Below, one piece after another: positions 1 to 8,148 of a stretch of DNA of 64,000 nt. The notes beneath the pieces are model-generated. The model was not told the DNA's origin and ran no database searches. It saw only the letters and a program-made list of their open reading frames with translations. The stretch covers positions 62,001 through 126,000 of the forward strand of contig NZ_LAQT01000002.1 of assembly GCF_001294205.1 (NCBI RefSeq), given 5' to 3'. Both the position numbers and the translations under genes were made by a program. Source of the DNA: Amantichitinum ursilacus. GTDB lineage: Bacteria; Pseudomonadota; Gammaproteobacteria; Burkholderiales; Chitinibacteraceae. How positions within the stretch are numbered: position 1 is the stretch's first letter; each line of letters begins with the position of its first letter.

Positions 1-1383
1 CAAGGTAAAGCCATCGTGCGCGGTGACAAAATTGACGCTGGCCCAAGGCCGCCGCCCGCGGCGGTTAAACAGATCGCCTGATGCAGTCAAGCGCGTGGCC
101 AATTCGGCGGCCTTGCCTTCATCGCCTTTCCAGAAGCAGCGCGTGGTATCGCGAAAGCGATCATTCCATTCCGCCCAGCCGGGTGGAAAGCCGCCCACCT
201 GATAACCGCCGGGGCCGCAATCCCACGGTTCGGCAATCAATTTAACGCTGGAAAGAATCGGGTCCTGGCGACAGCTATCCAGAAAGCCGCCGCCTTCATC
301 AAAGCCATAAGGTTCGCGGCCCAGAATGGTGGCCAGATCAAAACGAAAACCATCTACGCGCATTTCAGTCAGCCAGTAACGCAGGCTGTCGGTCACCATT
401 TGCAGCACACGCGGGTGGCTTAGATTAAGCGTATTGCCGGTGCCGGTATCGTTGATGTAATAGCGGGGATTATCGGGCAGCAAGCGGTAATAGCTGGCGT
501 TATCAATGCCTTTAAAGCTCAGCATCGGGCCCAGTTCATTGCCTTCAGCGGTGTGGTTGTACACCACGTCCAGAATCACCTCCAGCCCGGCGCGATGGAA
601 GCGATCGACCATATTCTTGAATTCCGAAATCGAATTCGAAGAAAAGTATTGCGGATCGGCGGCAAAAAAACCGATCGTGTTATAGCCCCAATAATTGGCC
701 AGACCGCGTTGCAGCAGATAATCGTCATTCACAAATGAATGAATCGGCAATAACTCCACTGAAGTTACGCCCAGGCTTTTAATGTAATCGACGATTTCGG
801 GCTGGCTTAAACCGGCAAAAGTGCCGCGCAAATGTTCGGGCACATTGGGGTGCAATTGGGTAAAGCCACGCACATGGGTTTCGTACAGCACCGTTTTATC
901 CCACGGCACCCGCACGCCACTGCCGATTTCCCACGAAAAATTGGAATCGACCACCACGCATTTCGGCACGTATTTAGCGCTGTCGCGTTTATCGAAACTC
1001 AGGTCGCCATCTTTGTGGCCCACGGTATAGGCAAATACCTCGGGCGCCCACACCAACTGGCCCACGTGGCGCTTGGCATAGGGATCTAGCAGCAATTTGT
1101 TGGGGTTAAAACGGTGGCCTGCTTCCGGGTCATAGGGTCCGTGCACGCGATAGCCATACACCTGGCCCGGCGCCAGATCCGGGATATAGCCGTGCCAGAC
1201 TTCATCGGTGTATTCCGGGAGTTCAATGCGTTCCAGCTCGGTTTGTCCGCTGTCGTCGAACAGACACAATTCCACTTTGGTGGCATGCGCCGAGAACAGC
1301 GCAAAGTTAACGCCGTTGCCGTCCCAGGAGGCGCCTTGCGGCACCGGCGAGCCTTCTTTGATTGCGGCCAGATTGACTGCCAT
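1..1383 (-). CDS. glgX: Glycogen debranching enzyme GlgX (N-terminal 461 residues, cut by window edge)
   Basis: GH13 isoamylase-type enzyme that removes alpha-1,6 branches from phosphorylase-trimmed glycogen in the cytoplasm. The frame is open from the ATG at 1383 to the window edge, giving 461 codons of the roughly 700 usual for the family. The N-terminal CBM48-like part reads GASWDGNGVNFALFSAHAT. The GH13 motifs are visible: VDGFRFDLA (nucleophile D349), LIAEPWD (acid/base E385) and FVTAHDGF (D457, transition-state stabiliser). GGAG lies about 8 nt before the ATG and supports the start. The C-terminus and any glg neighbours lie outside the window. The catalytic core is intact as far as it can be read. 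Confidence 0.93.
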   Translation of the reverse strand, partial: MAVNLAAIKEGSPVPQGASWDGNGVNFALFSAHATKVELCLFDDSGQTELERIELPEYTDEVWHGYIPDLAPGQVYGYRVHGPYDPEAGHRFNPNKLLLDPYAKRHVGQLVWAPEVFAYTVGHKDGDLSFDKRDSAKYVPKCVVVDSNFSWEIGSGVRVPWDKTVLYETHVRGFTQLHPNVPEHLRGTFAGLSQPEIVDYIKSLGVTSVELLPIHSFVNDDYLLQRGLANYWGYNTIGFFAADPQYFSSNSISEFKNMVDRFHRAGLEVILDVVYNHTAEGNELGPMLSFKGIDNASYYRLLPDNPRYYINDTGTGNTLNLSHPRVLQMVTDSLRYWLTEMRVDGFRFDLATILGREPYGFDEGGGFLDSCRQDPILSSVKLIAEPWDCGPGGYQVGGFPPGWAEWNDRFRDTTRCFWKGDEGKAAELATRLTASGDLFNRRGRRPWASVNFVTAHDGFTL

Positions 1384-1535
1384 TCGTTTTTCTCCGCGTC
1401 GGGCGGGTGGTGTCATTGAGGTATAGACAGGATTTAATGCAACCCCAATACAGGGAAACCGCCAGATGTTGCGGCACAGCAAAACCCGGCCGCGCACGAG
1501 GGCGCAGTCGGGGCAATGCAATGCGTGAGTAGACA

Positions 1536-1562
1536 AAAATACGCTCGCAGAAAGCGAGCGTA
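1536..1562 (-). terminator. Intrinsic terminator after the small membrane-protein gene
   Basis: A perfect 9-bp inverted repeat (1540-1548 with 1554-1562, 5-nt loop) is followed on the minus strand by ATTTTTGTCT. It lies between the gene at 1642-1857 and glgX, so it probably separates the two transcripts. Confidence 0.75.
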
Positions 1563-1641
1563 GAAACGCTTGCGGCCCAAGTTACGGCGCGCGCAAACGC
1601 GAGGGTTGGGGGGTTGCAGGCTAACCGCGCCGGACGAAGAC

Positions 1642-1857
1642 TCAATCCAGCGTGGTGGTTTGCGTTACGCCCGGCTTGGTGCCTGTGCCAGCGGGGGTCA
1701 GCGCGGTGCCGCCTTCGCTTTCCCAGTCGCTGATCGGCGTAGCGCCCGCAGCGCGGCCGGTATCCACCAGTTTGCTGTGGGCCTGCTGGTCACGCGCATT
1801 GCGATACAGCATGACGCCCAATCCGGCCACGGCGGCCAGCAATAATGATCGCTTCAT
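1642..1857 (-). CDS. Small single-pass membrane protein, unknown function
   Basis: A 71-residue protein beginning MKRSLLLAAVAGLGVMLYRN, with one N-terminal hydrophobic segment (about residues 4-16) followed by a polar tail rich in Gly, Thr and Ala. I chose the ATG at 1857 because GGAG lies 8 nt before it; an upstream in-frame ATG would add 14 residues that do not look like a membrane-protein start. A strong terminator follows. I do not recognise the family. Its position beside a BON lipoprotein, a PRC-barrel protein and katE suggests a stress or envelope role, but that is context only. Confidence 0.6.
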   Translation of the reverse strand: MKRSLLLAAVAGLGVMLYRNARDQQAHSKLVDTGRAAGATPISDWESEGGTALTPAGTGTKPGVTQTTTLD

Positions 1858-1960
1858 GATGTGCTCCAGTCCCTGAGCCCGGCGCATACGCCCAGGCATC
1901 GATCGGGTTACGCCCCGTTCGGTTGAGCGGGGCGTGTGTTGGGTAATGCGGCTGTGGCGC

Positions 1961-2578
1961 TTACTTGACGGTGGTCTGATCGTCCACCGACTTCACGCCT
2001 TCCACCGCGGTGGCGACGGTCTTGATCTGATCCTTGTGCGCGGCGGTATCCACCGTTCCGGTCAGCGTGACTGCGCCATCCTTGGAGGTGACATTCAGCT
2101 TCAGCGTTGATAGCCCGGCATCTTTGGCCAGCGCGCTCTTCACCTTGGCGGTCAGGCCGGCATCGGACAACGCCGCGCCTGCCTTGTCGGAATTCTGTTT
2201 CAGCTTGTCGCCCGCGTCGGCGGTGGCGGCTTTGATCTTGTCGCCGGCTTCAGACGTGCCCGATTTCACCTTGTCGCTGGTGTCGGAAGTGGCAGCCTTG
2301 ATCTTGTCCCCCGCCTCGGATGCTTCGGCTTTGATCTTGTCGCCTGCGGCGGAGGCATCGGCCGACAGCGTGCTGCCGGTGCTGCTGCTATCGGTGGCCG
2401 GGGCCACGTCGGTGGTGCTGGCCGGCGCCATCGGCGGCGACATCGCATCGGCGCTCGAAGCGGGTGCGGATGCGGTATCTGTCGATTCATTCTTGCTGCA
2501 CGCGCTCAGGCTTAACGCCAGCAGCGCAGCGGTGATCACAAGGGTCGATTTGACCGGGGAGGGTTGCAGGGTCTTCAT
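1961..2578 (-). CDS. BON-domain lipoprotein with LEA-like 11-residue repeats
   Basis: A 205-residue predicted outer-membrane or periplasmic lipoprotein. It has an N-terminal signal (about residues 1-26) with lipobox LSACS, then a Ser/Ala/Thr/Pro-rich spacer (about 28-70). Next come five or six consecutive 11-residue units of the AGDKIKAATSD type (about 74-135). A C-terminal BON domain follows (about 140-205, LTAKVKSALAKDAG and VTLTGTVDT). BON domains are found in osmotically induced periplasmic proteins such as OsmY and are thought to bind membranes. The amphipathic Lys/Ala/Glu/Asp 11-mers resemble group 3 LEA desiccation proteins. The family call is firm for BON; the LEA-like function is inferred. 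Confidence 0.85.
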   Translation of the reverse strand: MKTLQPSPVKSTLVITAALLALSLSACSKNESTDTASAPASSADAMSPPMAPASTTDVAPATDSSSTGSTLSADASAAGDKIKAEASEAGDKIKAATSDTSDKVKSGTSEAGDKIKAATADAGDKLKQNSDKAGAALSDAGLTAKVKSALAKDAGLSTLKLNVTSKDGAVTLTGTVDTAAHKDQIKTVATAVEGVKSVDDQTTVK

Positions 2579-2631
2579 GTGCTTTTCTCCGTTGTTTGTT
2601 ATGCGTGTTGTTGACTAAGGCAGAGTGCCGG

Positions 2632-2652
2632 GGAAGGCCAGGCTGGCCTTCC
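2632..2652 (-). other. Perfect hairpin between the PRC-barrel and BON genes
   Basis: The 9-bp arms 2632-2640 and 2644-2652 are perfectly complementary with a 3-nt loop. It lies downstream of the PRC-barrel stop and just upstream of the BON lipoprotein start. No T-run follows on either strand, so it may be an mRNA-stabilising or attenuating structure rather than a simple intrinsic terminator. Confidence 0.45.
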
Positions 2653-2699
2653 GGTTCCGGTTACATGAGAATTTTTATGTGTAGGCAGCAACCCGCGGC

Positions 2700-3200
2700 T
2701 TAATCCCAATACGGGCGGGCTTCGTAATGCTTGTGCGTGTCCAGTGCCCATTCCGGCTGGCTCATGTCGGGCAACTCGCCGGGATGGCAAGCCGGTGCGT
2801 TCACCAGCGTTTCTTCTTCCACATTCAGCGTAAAGCAGGCCTGATTGGGGTCCACCGACACCGAGTGCCACGGCACGATGCGCAAAGAACCGCTGTCGGT
2901 GCGCAGATCGGGGCGCAGCGACACAATCAGATAAGCCACTCGGCCCTGATAAACGTCGATAACCAGGCCTCGCACATCGCCCAGCGCCAGACCTTCAAAG
3001 TCCACCACTTCGCCACCGGCCATTTCGCCCGCGACGGCCAGACGCATGGTCGGGCATGCGGCGCGCCCGGCCGTGGCGGGGCGTTGGCTGGCATTGCTGC
3101 GCGTGGAGAAATGCGGGCTGTCGTGCGAGAAGTCGTTTTGCGCTTCGTGCACGTGCGGGGTATCAAATTCGATGCCGTTGTTCAGATTCCAAAGTGCCAT
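2700..3200 (-). CDS. PRC-barrel domain protein
   Basis: A 166-residue soluble protein with a PRC-barrel-like region in the middle (about residues 60-125: VVDFEGLALGDVRGLVID, then GRVAYLIVSL and LRIVPWHSVSVD). In other bacteria such domains occur in RimM, in photosynthetic reaction-centre H subunits and in small stress-related proteins. I start it at the ATG at 3200, where AGGAG precedes by about 9 nt, rather than at the ATG at 3227. The tail reads PEWALDTHKHYEARPYWD. It sits between a BON lipoprotein and a sigma-54-type activator. The biochemical role is unknown. Confidence 0.75.
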   Translation of the reverse strand: MALWNLNNGIEFDTPHVHEAQNDFSHDSPHFSTRSNASQRPATAGRAACPTMRLAVAGEMAGGEVVDFEGLALGDVRGLVIDVYQGRVAYLIVSLRPDLRTDSGSLRIVPWHSVSVDPNQACFTLNVEEETLVNAPACHPGELPDMSQPEWALDTHKHYEARPYWD

Positions 3201-3338
3201 GATTGCTGCTCCTGTTTCTGTGGTCATACAGCGGGGTATTCAGCGTGCGCGTTTGCGCTAACTTGCGGTACGGCGCGCTGTATTCCGCGTCGATCCAGTT
3301 CTTGTCGTGCCGCTTGATTTATCGGGTGGCCCGGGCGT

Positions 3339-4388
3339 TCAGGACGCCTGCGCCGCCCAGGCATTCAAGCGGTTGTAAAGCGTTTTAAGGCTCACCCCCA
3401 GCACGATGGCGGTCTGACGTTTGTCGCCATCAAAGTGCTGCAGCGTGGCCAGAATCGCGTCGCGTTCCATCTCGGCCAGCGACTGGCCCACGCGCCACGT
3501 CAGTGTTTCTTGCGCTTCGTCCTGCGGGCTCCAGCTGCTGAGCGGGGCCACCGAGGCGGCATCCAGCGCATGGTCGGCCAGGATGTAAGCGCGTTGCACG
3601 CAGTTTTTAAGCTCGCGCACATTGCCGGGCCAGTCGTAACTGGCCAGCCGGGCTTCGGCTTCGGCGGTAAATTTTTTGCTGGTGCCGTACTGGCGATTCA
3701 TTTCAGCCAGAAAGTGGCGCGCCAGCATCAGCACATCGCCCTCGCGCGCACGCAATGGCGGCAGATTGATCGGGAACACGGCCAGCCGGAACATCAGATC
3801 GCGGCGCAATGCGCCGGCGCTGATGGCTTCAGCCGGATCACGGTTGGTGGCGGCCACAATGCGCGCCGTGCAAGTCAGTTCTTCGGTGCCGCCCAGGCGG
3901 GTAAATTCGCCGGTCTCCAGCACCCGCAACAGTCGCGCCTGCAAATCGGGCGACATGGCGGTAATTTCATCAAGGAACAAGGTGCCGCCCGCAGCGCGTT
4001 CAAACACACCGGCGTGGGTACGTTGCGCGCCCGCGAATGCACCTTTTTCATAACCAAACAATTCGGCTTCCAGCAATGTCGGCGAAATCGCGCCGCAGTT
4101 CACCGGCACAAACGGGCCCGCGCTCCGGCTGCTTTTTTCGTGCACGGTTTGCGCCACCAACTCTTTGCCACAGCCCGATTCGCCGAGGATCAGTACCGGC
4201 ACATCGGTGGGCGCAACGCGTTCGATCATCGCAAACGCCTGACGCAACGATTTGCTGCCGCCAAACATCCGGCCAAATTGCTGGCCATCGTGGTTGGCAG
4301 CGTGACGCGCGCTGGCGGGCTGATCGGCATAGCCCAGCAGTGCGTCATCCATAAAACCGGCAATCCGTTCGTTATGCGTCTTGAGCAT
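3339..4388 (-). CDS. PspF-like sigma-54-dependent activator with a GAFAGA loop
   Basis: A 349-residue bacterial enhancer-binding protein without a receiver or sensor domain; only about 45 residues precede the AAA+ module. Visible motifs are Walker A GESGCGKE (69-76), the sigma-54-contact loop at 116-121, Walker B GGTLFLDE (134-141), ATNRD at about 180-184 and WPGNVREL (253-260). A Fis-type helix-turn-helix closes the protein (about 310-343, KRQTAIVLGVSLKTLYNRL). The contact loop reads GAFAGA where the family has GAFTGA; the codon at 4032-4034 is GCG rather than an ACN Thr codon. The gene is transcribed toward the PRC-barrel and BON genes and follows katE, so control of that stress block is plausible but unproven. 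Confidence 0.88.
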   Translation of the reverse strand: MLKTHNERIAGFMDDALLGYADQPASARHAANHDGQQFGRMFGGSKSLRQAFAMIERVAPTDVPVLILGESGCGKELVAQTVHEKSSRSAGPFVPVNCGAISPTLLEAELFGYEKGAFAGAQRTHAGVFERAAGGTLFLDEITAMSPDLQARLLRVLETGEFTRLGGTEELTCTARIVAATNRDPAEAISAGALRRDLMFRLAVFPINLPPLRAREGDVLMLARHFLAEMNRQYGTSKKFTAEAEARLASYDWPGNVRELKNCVQRAYILADHALDAASVAPLSSWSPQDEAQETLTWRVGQSLAEMERDAILATLQHFDGDKRQTAIVLGVSLKTLYNRLNAWAAQAS

Positions 4389-4530
4389 TTGTATGTTTTC
4401 TCCGCGATGCGTCGCTGATGCGAGTGGTGTCTGGCGCCGCCGGCGCGTGGTTGTACAAATTGCGCAGGCTGGCCATGCCAGAGTAAAGCTTGCAGCGGCC
4501 TGTCACATTTGGACCGCGTCCGGTTCTTTT

Positions 4531-4568
4531 GTAGGCGGGCGGCCACACGCTGTCGGCCGCCTGCCTAC
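4531..4568 (-). other. Long hairpin downstream of katE
   Basis: A 14-bp stem with one mismatch (4531-4544 with 4555-4568) and a 10-nt loop lies 16 nt after the katE stop. On the minus strand it is followed by AAAAGAA, not a T-run, so it is not a classical intrinsic terminator. It may protect the katE mRNA 3' end. Confidence 0.4.
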
Positions 4569-4584
4569 GTGCCCAAAGCGACCG

Positions 4585-6693
4585 TTACGCAGCCACCTTG
4601 TCCACGCCCGGACGGTCCCAGAAACGATGGAAACGCATGGCGTGCAACAGGTCTTGCGGCACGCTCTTGCCGGTGCTGTCGGCCACCACAATGCCTTGGT
4701 CTTTCAGCGCTTGCGGATCGGTGCCGATGTCGGCCAACGGCAGGTTGGCGTCGTCCAGCACAGCAGCGGCATTCACGCCCACGGCGATCGGTTTGCAATG
4801 CATGAACGCTTCGGCCACAAAGGCCTTGGCTTTACCCAGCAAACGCAGGCCGTCGATATGTTCTTTGCCACCCGGCACAAACACAGCGTCGTACAACACC
4901 GAGCGCGTGTTTTCCAGCGTGGCATCGGGCGTCACGCTATTGCCTTTGCTGTCTTTAACCGGCGCCAACGTCGGCGCAATCAGGTGCCAGCTGACTTGCT
5001 CGGCTTTCAGGGCGGCTTGCAGCGCAGCCACTTCGGCGGCGTCGTGGCCTTCGCCCGCGATGATCGCCACTTTGCGACCGGCCACCGAACCACCCGGATG
5101 CACCATCGACAATGCGGGCGACGGCTTGTATTGCGGGGCCAGCTTCGGCGCGGGAATGGCGGGGGCGACCAGGCCCAGGCCCTTGGCCACTTCGCCAGCC
5201 AGTTCGGCGTCGATATGCGCCAGGTTTTCTACTACACGTTCGCGCACTTGCAGCGTGTCGCACTTCGACAATTCAAACTTCAGCGCATTCTGCAAATGCT
5301 TTTGCTCGGCCGGGGTCAGGCTGACGTAGAACAGCGTGGCCTGGCTGTAGTGGTCGGCAAACAGTTCGGGCTTGGCGCGCAAGAACTCGCCGTCCGCCTT
5401 TTGCGGAAACTCTTCATAACCGCCGGGCAGCTTGCCGATATGGGCCGGGGCGTCGGTTTGCAGCGAGCTGGGCGCATAGGCCACGCGGCCCATATCCACG
5501 CGTTGCTGGCTAAAGCCATCGCGCTGGAAGTTATGCACGGGACAGACCGGGCGGTTGATGGGGATCTGCGCAAAGTTGGGGCCACCCAGACGCAGTAATT
5601 GCGTGTCGGTATAGGAGAACAGGCGGCCTGCCAGCAGCGGATCGTTAGTAAAGTCGATGCCGGGCACCACGTGGCCGGGGTGGAAGGCCACTTGTTCGGT
5701 TTCAGCAAAGAAGTTGTCCGGGTTGCGGTTGAGCGTCATCTTGCCCAGCTTGGTTACCGGAATCACTTCTTCGGGGATGATCTTGGTCGGGTCGAGCAAG
5801 TCGATCTTGAGCTTGGCCGCGTCGGCTTCGCTGATGATCTGCACGCCCAGTTCCCATTCCGGGTACACGCCGTTTTCGATGGCTTCCCACAGGTCGCGGC
5901 GATGGAAATCCGGATCTGCGCCGTTGGTTTTGAGTGCTTCGTCCCATGCCACGCCGTGCGTGCCCAGCAGCGGCTTCCAGTGCCATTTAATAAACTGGCT
6001 TTCGCCTGCGGCATTGATAAAGCGGAAGGTGTGCACGCCAAAGCCTTCCATCATGCGATAGCTGCGCGGAATGGCACGATCCGACATCACCCACATGATC
6101 ATGTGGAACGATTCGGGCGTCAGCGAGATGAAGTCCCAGAACGTATCGTGCGCGCTGGCGGCTTGCGGAATCTCGTTATTGGGTTCCGGCTTTACCGAAT
6201 GGACAAAGTCGGGAAACTTGATGGCGTCCTGAATAAAGAACACCGGAATGTTATTGCCCACCAGATCAAAGTTGCCTTCGTCGGTGTAGAACTTGACGGC
6301 AAAGCCACGCGCGTCACGCGCCAGATCGGCCGAACCACGCGAACCGGCGACGGTGGAAAAGCGCACAAACACCGGCGTTTGTTTGGCCGGATCTTGTAGA
6401 AAGCCGGCCTTGGTGTATTTCTCGTTGCCCGGATAGGCCTGGAACACGCCATGCGCAGCCGCGCCACGTGCGTGCACGATGCGCTCAGGGATGCGTTCAT
6501 GGTCAAAGTGAGTAATCTTTTCGCGCAGCACAAAGTCTTGCAGCAGCGACGGGCCACGCACACCGGCCTTCAGCGAATTAGCGTCATCGCTTTCTTTAAG
6601 GCCTTGTTGCGTGGTGATGTTGACCGGATCGAATTCGCGGCGAGCGGCTTCGATAGCGGGCAGATCGGAAGGGGCACCGGGTTTTTGGGGCAT
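4585..6693 (-). CDS. katE: Catalase HPII (large-subunit monofunctional haem catalase)
   Basis: A 702-residue large-subunit catalase that disproportionates hydrogen peroxide. The distal His is H74 in [12 protein letters not shown], the distal Asn is N147 in LVGNNIP, and the proximal Tyr lies in [11 protein letters not shown]. After the catalase core and helical domain comes the flavodoxin/DJ-1-like C-terminal domain typical of HPII (from about residue 550, [16 protein letters not shown]). GGAG about 8 nt upstream supports the ATG at 6693. Length and domain order match the E. coli KatE class. The gene is followed by a sigma-54-type activator and stress-protein genes. Confidence 0.96.
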   Translation of the reverse strand: MPQKPGAPSDLPAIEAARREFDPVNITTQQGLKESDDANSLKAGVRGPSLLQDFVLREKITHFDHERIPERIVHARGAAAHGVFQAYPGNEKYTKAGFLQDPAKQTPVFVRFSTVAGSRGSADLARDARGFAVKFYTDEGNFDLVGNNIPVFFIQDAIKFPDFVHSVKPEPNNEIPQAASAHDTFWDFISLTPESFHMIMWVMSDRAIPRSYRMMEGFGVHTFRFINAAGESQFIKWHWKPLLGTHGVAWDEALKTNGADPDFHRRDLWEAIENGVYPEWELGVQIISEADAAKLKIDLLDPTKIIPEEVIPVTKLGKMTLNRNPDNFFAETEQVAFHPGHVVPGIDFTNDPLLAGRLFSYTDTQLLRLGGPNFAQIPINRPVCPVHNFQRDGFSQQRVDMGRVAYAPSSLQTDAPAHIGKLPGGYEEFPQKADGEFLRAKPELFADHYSQATLFYVSLTPAEQKHLQNALKFELSKCDTLQVRERVVENLAHIDAELAGEVAKGLGLVAPAIPAPKLAPQYKPSPALSMVHPGGSVAGRKVAIIAGEGHDAAEVAALQAALKAEQVSWHLIAPTLAPVKDSKGNSVTPDATLENTRSVLYDAVFVPGGKEHIDGLRLLGKAKAFVAEAFMHCKPIAVGVNAAAVLDDANLPLADIGTDPQALKDQGIVVADSTGKSVPQDLLHAMRFHRFWDRPGVDKVAA

Positions 6694-6881
6694 GGCAGTT
6701 CTCCACGGTTAAGCGCGGCAGGCGCGAAGAGGGATAGGGGAATATCGGATCAACGAGACTGTAACCTTGCTGCTTGCACCAGGCTGTCTACGGTCGGATG
6801 AATAGCGGGTAGGAATTGGCTGGGAAAATGTAGGTGTGTTGCAAGAAACTGCGTGGCCTGCGCGCGGCGGCGCACGACGGA

Positions 6882-6905
6882 AAACGGCCCCCGAAGGGGC
6901 CGTTT
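6882..6905. terminator. Bidirectional intrinsic terminator after the PEP-CTERM gene
   Basis: A perfect 10-bp stem (6882-6891 with 6896-6905) with CGAA loop, AAACGGCCCC / GGGGCCGTTT, with a T-rich end on both strands. It lies 67 bp after the stop of the PEP-CTERM gene. Confidence 0.85.
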
Positions 6906-6971
6906 ATTGGCAAGTCGGATACGGGCGTTCAGTAACGATCAAGCGATCATCAAACCCGCGGTACTACGGTC

Positions 6972-7496
6972 TTACTTTTGCTTGCGACGGCGAGCCGCCA
7001 CCAGCGCAACCAGACCCAGACCCATCAGGGCATAGGTTTCCGGTTCCGGGATCGGGGCCGAGACGTCCACCGTGCTCAGTTCCCACGAGAATTTGCCGCT
7101 GTAGTCAGCCGGATTGCACCAGCTGGTATTGCGATCGGCCAGCGCGATCAGACCGGCAAACAGGCGCACATTGGTAGCGCTGCTGAGGTCGAAATCAACG
7201 GTTTCAGACCAGCTGGTGCCGTTGACCTTGTCATACGAATAGCTGACCGGCTTGAAGATGTTCCAGTTTTCCAGCAGGGCGTAGCCCACTTTGAACGATT
7301 CAGCGGCCTTGCTGGTAAAGCTGAAGGTCAGGCTGTAATCGCCAGCGGCCAGCGAGCCAAAGTTAAGGCCAGTCCAGCCGGTGGTCCAGACGGTTTTGTT
7401 CTTGATGTTGGTGCTGCCCGAATCAATGACTTTGGCGCTGGCCATGCCAGACGCGAGTGCCATGCCCAGGAGTGCAACTGCGGCAAGTTTTTTCAT
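6972..7496 (-). CDS. PEP-CTERM sorting domain protein
   Basis: A 174-residue secreted protein. It has an N-terminal signal peptide (MKKLAAVALLGMALASGMASA), a beta-rich middle with a FxFTSKAAESFKVG-type region, and a C-terminal sorting signal: PEPETYALMGLGLVALVAA followed by RRRKQK. Proteins with this tripartite tail are substrates of exosortase/EpsH systems in exopolysaccharide-producing Gram-negatives. No exosortase lies in this window. A perfect terminator follows. The function of the mature part is unknown. Confidence 0.9.
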   Translation of the reverse strand: MKKLAAVALLGMALASGMASAKVIDSGSTNIKNKTVWTTGWTGLNFGSLAAGDYSLTFSFTSKAAESFKVGYALLENWNIFKPVSYSYDKVNGTSWSETVDFDLSSATNVRLFAGLIALADRNTSWCNPADYSGKFSWELSTVDVSAPIPEPETYALMGLGLVALVAARRRKQK

Positions 7497-8148
7497 GAGT
7501 AAGTGCTCCGAAGGTTTTATGATCGTTGTTCGCTACTGCTGACCCGGATATTAAATTTTCGGTCAGATAAGTCAATATCTTAAAAGCGGCTTAAGAAATC
7601 CCCGTCACAGCTATTTGTTTAAAAAACTGACGCAAGCCGCGCCGTTGCTTGTTCCTGACGGCCAAGCCCTGTTTTGCAAAAATGCTGAATGCCGACGAAA
7701 GGTAAATTCTTTCAGATTAAATCAAGTATTAGCTTACAGTGATATTCGAAAATAGCCCGGTAGATGGCGCTATGCCTGGCGTGTGGCCGGTTATGAAGGC
7801 GCAAGGTTTGCTGCGCGCAGCGGAATATGTTGCGACACGCTTGTAGGCGGAGTTGTCAGGTAGAAATAGCCATGCCGGAGGATGTGAGGAGAGGAGGCAA
7901 CGCGCTGACGGGCCAGAGTGCACACCGACAAGAAGAAGTGGCGTCCGCGCGGCGCACGCGAGATGGGTGAGGCGGGTCACAAGGAAACGTCAGCATAGGG
8001 TGGGACTCGGCGTCCCCGTCAAGACCCACCACCCAAGGCCGCCCGCGCAGAACTGACAAGTTGGCACATCATCGTGAAGCTTAAGCGCAGCGGCATGTCG
8101 CTGATGGCTTTGAATGGTGGGGCCAGCCCCACCCTATGGCGAGAAACT
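7497..8148. other. Gene-poor 650-bp spacer with REP-like element copy A
   Basis: No convincing gene. The left part (about 7540-7740) is AT-rich and probably carries the promoter of the PEP-CTERM gene, but I cannot assign boxes confidently. The right part holds the repeat element annotated at 7994-8141, ending just before the stop of the last gene of the secretion operon. Short reading frames here lack ribosome sites and family resemblance. Confidence 0.6.
7994..8141. repeat. REP-like dispersed element, copy A
   Basis: The element begins CATAGGGTGGG and ends CCCACCCTATGG, so its ends are inverted. The right end forms a perfect hairpin (8116-8123 with 8126-8133, GGTGGGGC / GCCCCACC). Internal blocks CCCAAGG and TGGCTTTGA are shared with copy B at 27713-27814. 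It abuts the 3' end of the secretion operon, where its hairpin could stabilise or terminate the transcript. I infer a REP/BIME-type element from the inverted hairpins; no transposase is nearby. Confidence 0.65.

Noticed and set aside
1911-1934. Terminator between the BON gene and the small membrane protein gene
   Set aside because: Arms of 7 bp (CGCCCCG / CGGGGCG) with a 10-nt loop but no T-run on either strand; too weak to annotate.
4531-4568. Intrinsic terminator of katE
   Set aside because: The hairpin is long but lacks a T-run on the minus strand; kept only as a hairpin of unknown role.
7729-7980. 83-codon minus-strand frame in the spacer before the secretion operon
   Set aside because: No ribosome site, no family resemblance, unusual composition.
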